From a virus: a stretch of DNA of 22,278 nt. The stretch covers positions 1-22,278 of IMG/VR virus record IMGVR_UViG_3300036851_000320; one strand, written 5' to 3'. Below, one piece after another: positions 20,313-22,278 of this stretch; within the stretch, counting starts at the first letter, position 1; the number at the start of each line of letters is the position of its first letter. Both the position numbers and the translations under genes were made by a program. Below the pieces are notes generated by a model, which ran no database searches, was not told where the DNA came from, and saw only the letters and a program-made list of their open reading frames with translations.

Positions 20313-20993
20313 ATGGCTACCCTCGCCCAATTCCGCAGCCGCGTCCAAGCCAAAATCGGCCTCGACGCCACCGCTAGCGGCACCGACGAAGTCCTGCTGG
20401 ACTCATGGATCAACGAGGGCGTCACCGACTTCCTCCTCCAAACCCAGTGCAAAGTCATCTCCGCAACGATGACCATGATCGTCGGCACCTCGGATTACAC
20501 CCTCGACACGGCGATCCTGGTGATCAAGGATGTGTACATAACGTCGGGCTCTGACTTGACGGGGCTCGAGCAGTGGTCGCCGTATGAGTTGCTCGCCCGT
20601 CGGCGGGCGAACACAACCCAGTCGAGTCCGGCGACCGCGTACGCGGTGATGGGCGGCAATCTGTTCCTCGTCTACCCGACCCCGTCGGCGGCTGACGTGA
20701 TCACCCTGTACTACGTGCCCAGGCCGGTGACGTTGTCGGCGGGTGGGGATACGCCGTCGGAGATCCCGGTGGAGTTCCACAAGGCGGTGGAGTATTACGC
20801 GTTGGCGCAGGCGGCCGACTATGACGATGACGCATCGTCGGCGCAGGGATTGCGTTACCGCGACCTTTACTTGTCGGAGGTGGGGAAGGCTCGGAAGTAC
20901 TTGAACGTGAAGGGGAACGCGCGGTTGCCGCGTGCAGTGGTGGGGCGTCGCCGTCTGGTGTCACCACGTAACGACGTCTACCCGGAGTGGTAG
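20313..20993 (+). CDS. Head-tail adaptor protein, SU10-like
   Basis: A 226-residue protein matching the phage adaptor pattern: N-terminal helices (LAQFRSRVQAKIGLD, ELLLDS-like 'EVLLDSWINEGVTDFLLQTQ' at 26-45), a beta insert ending in TSDYTLDTAILVIKDVYI, the segment QWSPYELLARRR (87-98), NLFLVYPTPSAADVITLYYV (116-135), then EIPVEFHKAVEYYALAQAAD and a basic C-terminus. It bridges portal and tail. It fits the SU10-type adaptor and agrees with the SU10-like capsid. No SD precedes it, so it may rely on coupling from the upstream stop seven bases away. Codon use flips from C-ending to G-ending near base 20520. Confidence 0.8.
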   Translation: MATLAQFRSRVQAKIGLDATASGTDEVLLDSWINEGVTDFLLQTQCKVISATMTMIVGTSDYTLDTAILVIKDVYITSGSDLTGLEQWSPYELLARRRANTTQSSPATAYAVMGGNLFLVYPTPSAADVITLYYVPRPVTLSAGGDTPSEIPVEFHKAVEYYALAQAADYDDDASSAQGLRYRDLYLSEVGKARKYLNVKGNARLPRAVVGRRRLVSPRNDVYPEW

Positions 20994-22278
20994 TGGCGAA
21001 GCTGGTTGAGTTGCAGTCGTCGTTTGACCGGGGGGTTGTGCGGGATACGCCTCGGAACGAGCTGCCCAGGGATGCGGTGTATGGGTGTTTGAACATGCTG
21101 CCAGATATCGGGGCGCCGCTCAGGAGACGGGGGGCATGGGAGTATGCGTCGCCGGACATTGATCCGACGGCCGACTCTGACCTGGCGCAAGGAGGGATTT
21201 ACGCGCAGTTCGAGGCGGGCGCGCTGAACCTCGCCTGCATGCTCAAGATCCTCGGCGCCGACAAGCTCGTGAGCTTCACGGCCAGCACCGTTACGTCGAT
21301 CGGCGACATCTTCCCGATGGCGCAAAACCCAGTCATGCACCGTGACCTCGTCATCTTCCCGGCGGCTGACGGCGCTACAACCCCGAAATCGTATGACCGG
21401 ACGACACTCGGGAACCTCGCAGGCTCGCCGCCGCAGGCGATCTACGCGACCGTCCACAAGGACTTCACCGTCCTGGCGAACACGGACGCAGAACCGCAGC
21501 GCATCTACTTCAGCGCCGCGGGCAACCCTGCATCATGGACGACCGCCAGCAGATACGTGGATTCGACGCTCCCGATCACCGGTGGGATACGCAGCCTGCG
21601 CGGCAACATTTTGATCTTCTCGTCCGGGCTGACCGAGCGGTTGCGGGGGAGTACGCCGCCGCCGGGTGGGGACATGATCCTTGAGCCGCTGGCGAACGTC
21701 GGCTGTGTCGATGCGCGCTCGATCGTGTCATGGGGCGAGTTCGTGGTCTGGGCGGACACCGCAGGCATCTACATCACGAACGGGTCGACGTGGGATGATC
21801 TGAGCGCGTTGTGTGGCATGAAGTCGTGGTGGCTCGCGAATGCGTCGGTGGTGACGACGGCGCGCACATTCAGTGCTGGCATGATCGGCAACTACTACCT
21901 GATAACCGTGTCCGAGGGCAAAGACGCCGACCTCACCGAGAATTTCACGGTGATGATTGACCTGCGAAAGCGGACATGGTGGCCGATGAGCGGATTCCCG
22001 GCGAAGGCGTATTGGAATGCGCCGAGCGTGTCCGACGCCACATCCGAAGAGATGTACATGGCCGTTGGGACGCTCAACAACGCGCGTATCGGAAGTCTCT
22101 CGAACATCCTCACTCCCGGCGGCGCCACCTACACGGATCCGAACAGCTCGAACACGATCACCTGGAACGTCGAAACCCCGTACCTCATGGGCCGTCCGGG
22201 CAAGAAGACGTGGAAGGCGATCTACCCGGCTTACGACCCCCGGAACGCATCGGGCGGCGGGACCGATGACACGATGGC
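20993..22278 (+). CDS. Large tail/nozzle-type structural protein, 3' end outside the window
   Basis: An open frame from GTG 20993 (sharing its G with the previous TAG) runs 428 codons to the end of the window without a stop. It begins MAKLVELQSSFDRGVVRDTP and has repeated Trp/Gly beta-strand units such as FVVWADTAGIYITNGSTW and FTVMIDLRKRTWWPMSGF, in the style of propeller-like phage proteins. A gene of this kind directly after the adaptor is, in podoviruses, commonly the tail nozzle or a P22 gp10-like head-closure protein. The propeller reading is mine; the nozzle call is inference. The first 70 codons are G-ending and the rest C-ending. Confidence 0.72.
   Translation, partial: MAKLVELQSSFDRGVVRDTPRNELPRDAVYGCLNMLPDIGAPLRRRGAWEYASPDIDPTADSDLAQGGIYAQFEAGALNLACMLKILGADKLVSFTASTVTSIGDIFPMAQNPVMHRDLVIFPAADGATTPKSYDRTTLGNLAGSPPQAIYATVHKDFTVLANTDAEPQRIYFSAAGNPASWTTASRYVDSTLPITGGIRSLRGNILIFSSGLTERLRGSTPPPGGDMILEPLANVGCVDARSIVSWGEFVVWADTAGIYITNGSTWDDLSALCGMKSWWLANASVVTTARTFSAGMIGNYYLITVSEGKDADLTENFTVMIDLRKRTWWPMSGFPAKAYWNAPSVSDATSEEMYMAVGTLNNARIGSLSNILTPGGATYTDPNSSNTITWNVETPYLMGRPGKKTWKAIYPAYDPRNASGGGTDDTM

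Overview
The window reads as part of a tailed double-stranded DNA phage (Caudoviricetes) or prophage from a high-GC host. All convincing genes lie on the + strand, tightly packed with ATGA/GTGA overlaps, many GTG starts and Shine-Dalgarno (SD) sites. High GC, GTG starts and C/G-ending codons fit an actinobacterial or similar high-GC host, but nothing identifies the host directly. I found no integrase, repressor, lysis gene, tRNA, CRISPR array, tape-measure or tail-tube gene. Portal, scaffold, SU10-like capsid, adaptor and a propeller-like candidate nozzle suggest short-tailed (podovirus-like) architecture; that is inference.

Layout. 1-1277: the end of one gene and three small unrecognised genes, one with a CxxC pair. 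1278-1567: a gene-free, hairpin-rich stretch. 1568-4321: two small genes, the large terminase and a small pre-portal gene. 4322-8715: portal, a small alpha-helical protein, an acidic scaffold-like protein and the major capsid protein. The capsid gene is bracketed by structured intergenic DNA, with a strong intrinsic terminator candidate behind it. 8874-10235: three unrecognised genes.

10236-20306 is the accessory-looking part: a methyltransferase, a 42-residue basic protein, a two-domain glycosyltransferase, a small beta-rich protein, a repeat-built fibre, a second glycosyltransferase, a second methyltransferase, a coiled-coil protein, a zinc-ribbon protein, a beta-helix tailspike, a LamG-like lectin and another small beta protein. 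20313-22278: the SU10-type head-tail adaptor and a long structural protein that runs off the window.

How it fits together: the terminase packages DNA through the portal into a capsid built on the scaffold, the adaptor and candidate nozzle close the head, and fibre, tailspike and lectin-like proteins recognise or degrade host surface glycans. Two glycosyltransferases and two methyltransferases sit among the fibre genes. I propose as a hypothesis that they form a glycan-building or virion-decoration cassette. Two further signals stand out: fibre repeats that are identical in protein but have most codons exchanged synonymously, and abrupt switches between C-ending and G-ending codon use inside genes, one of them at the terminase domain boundary.
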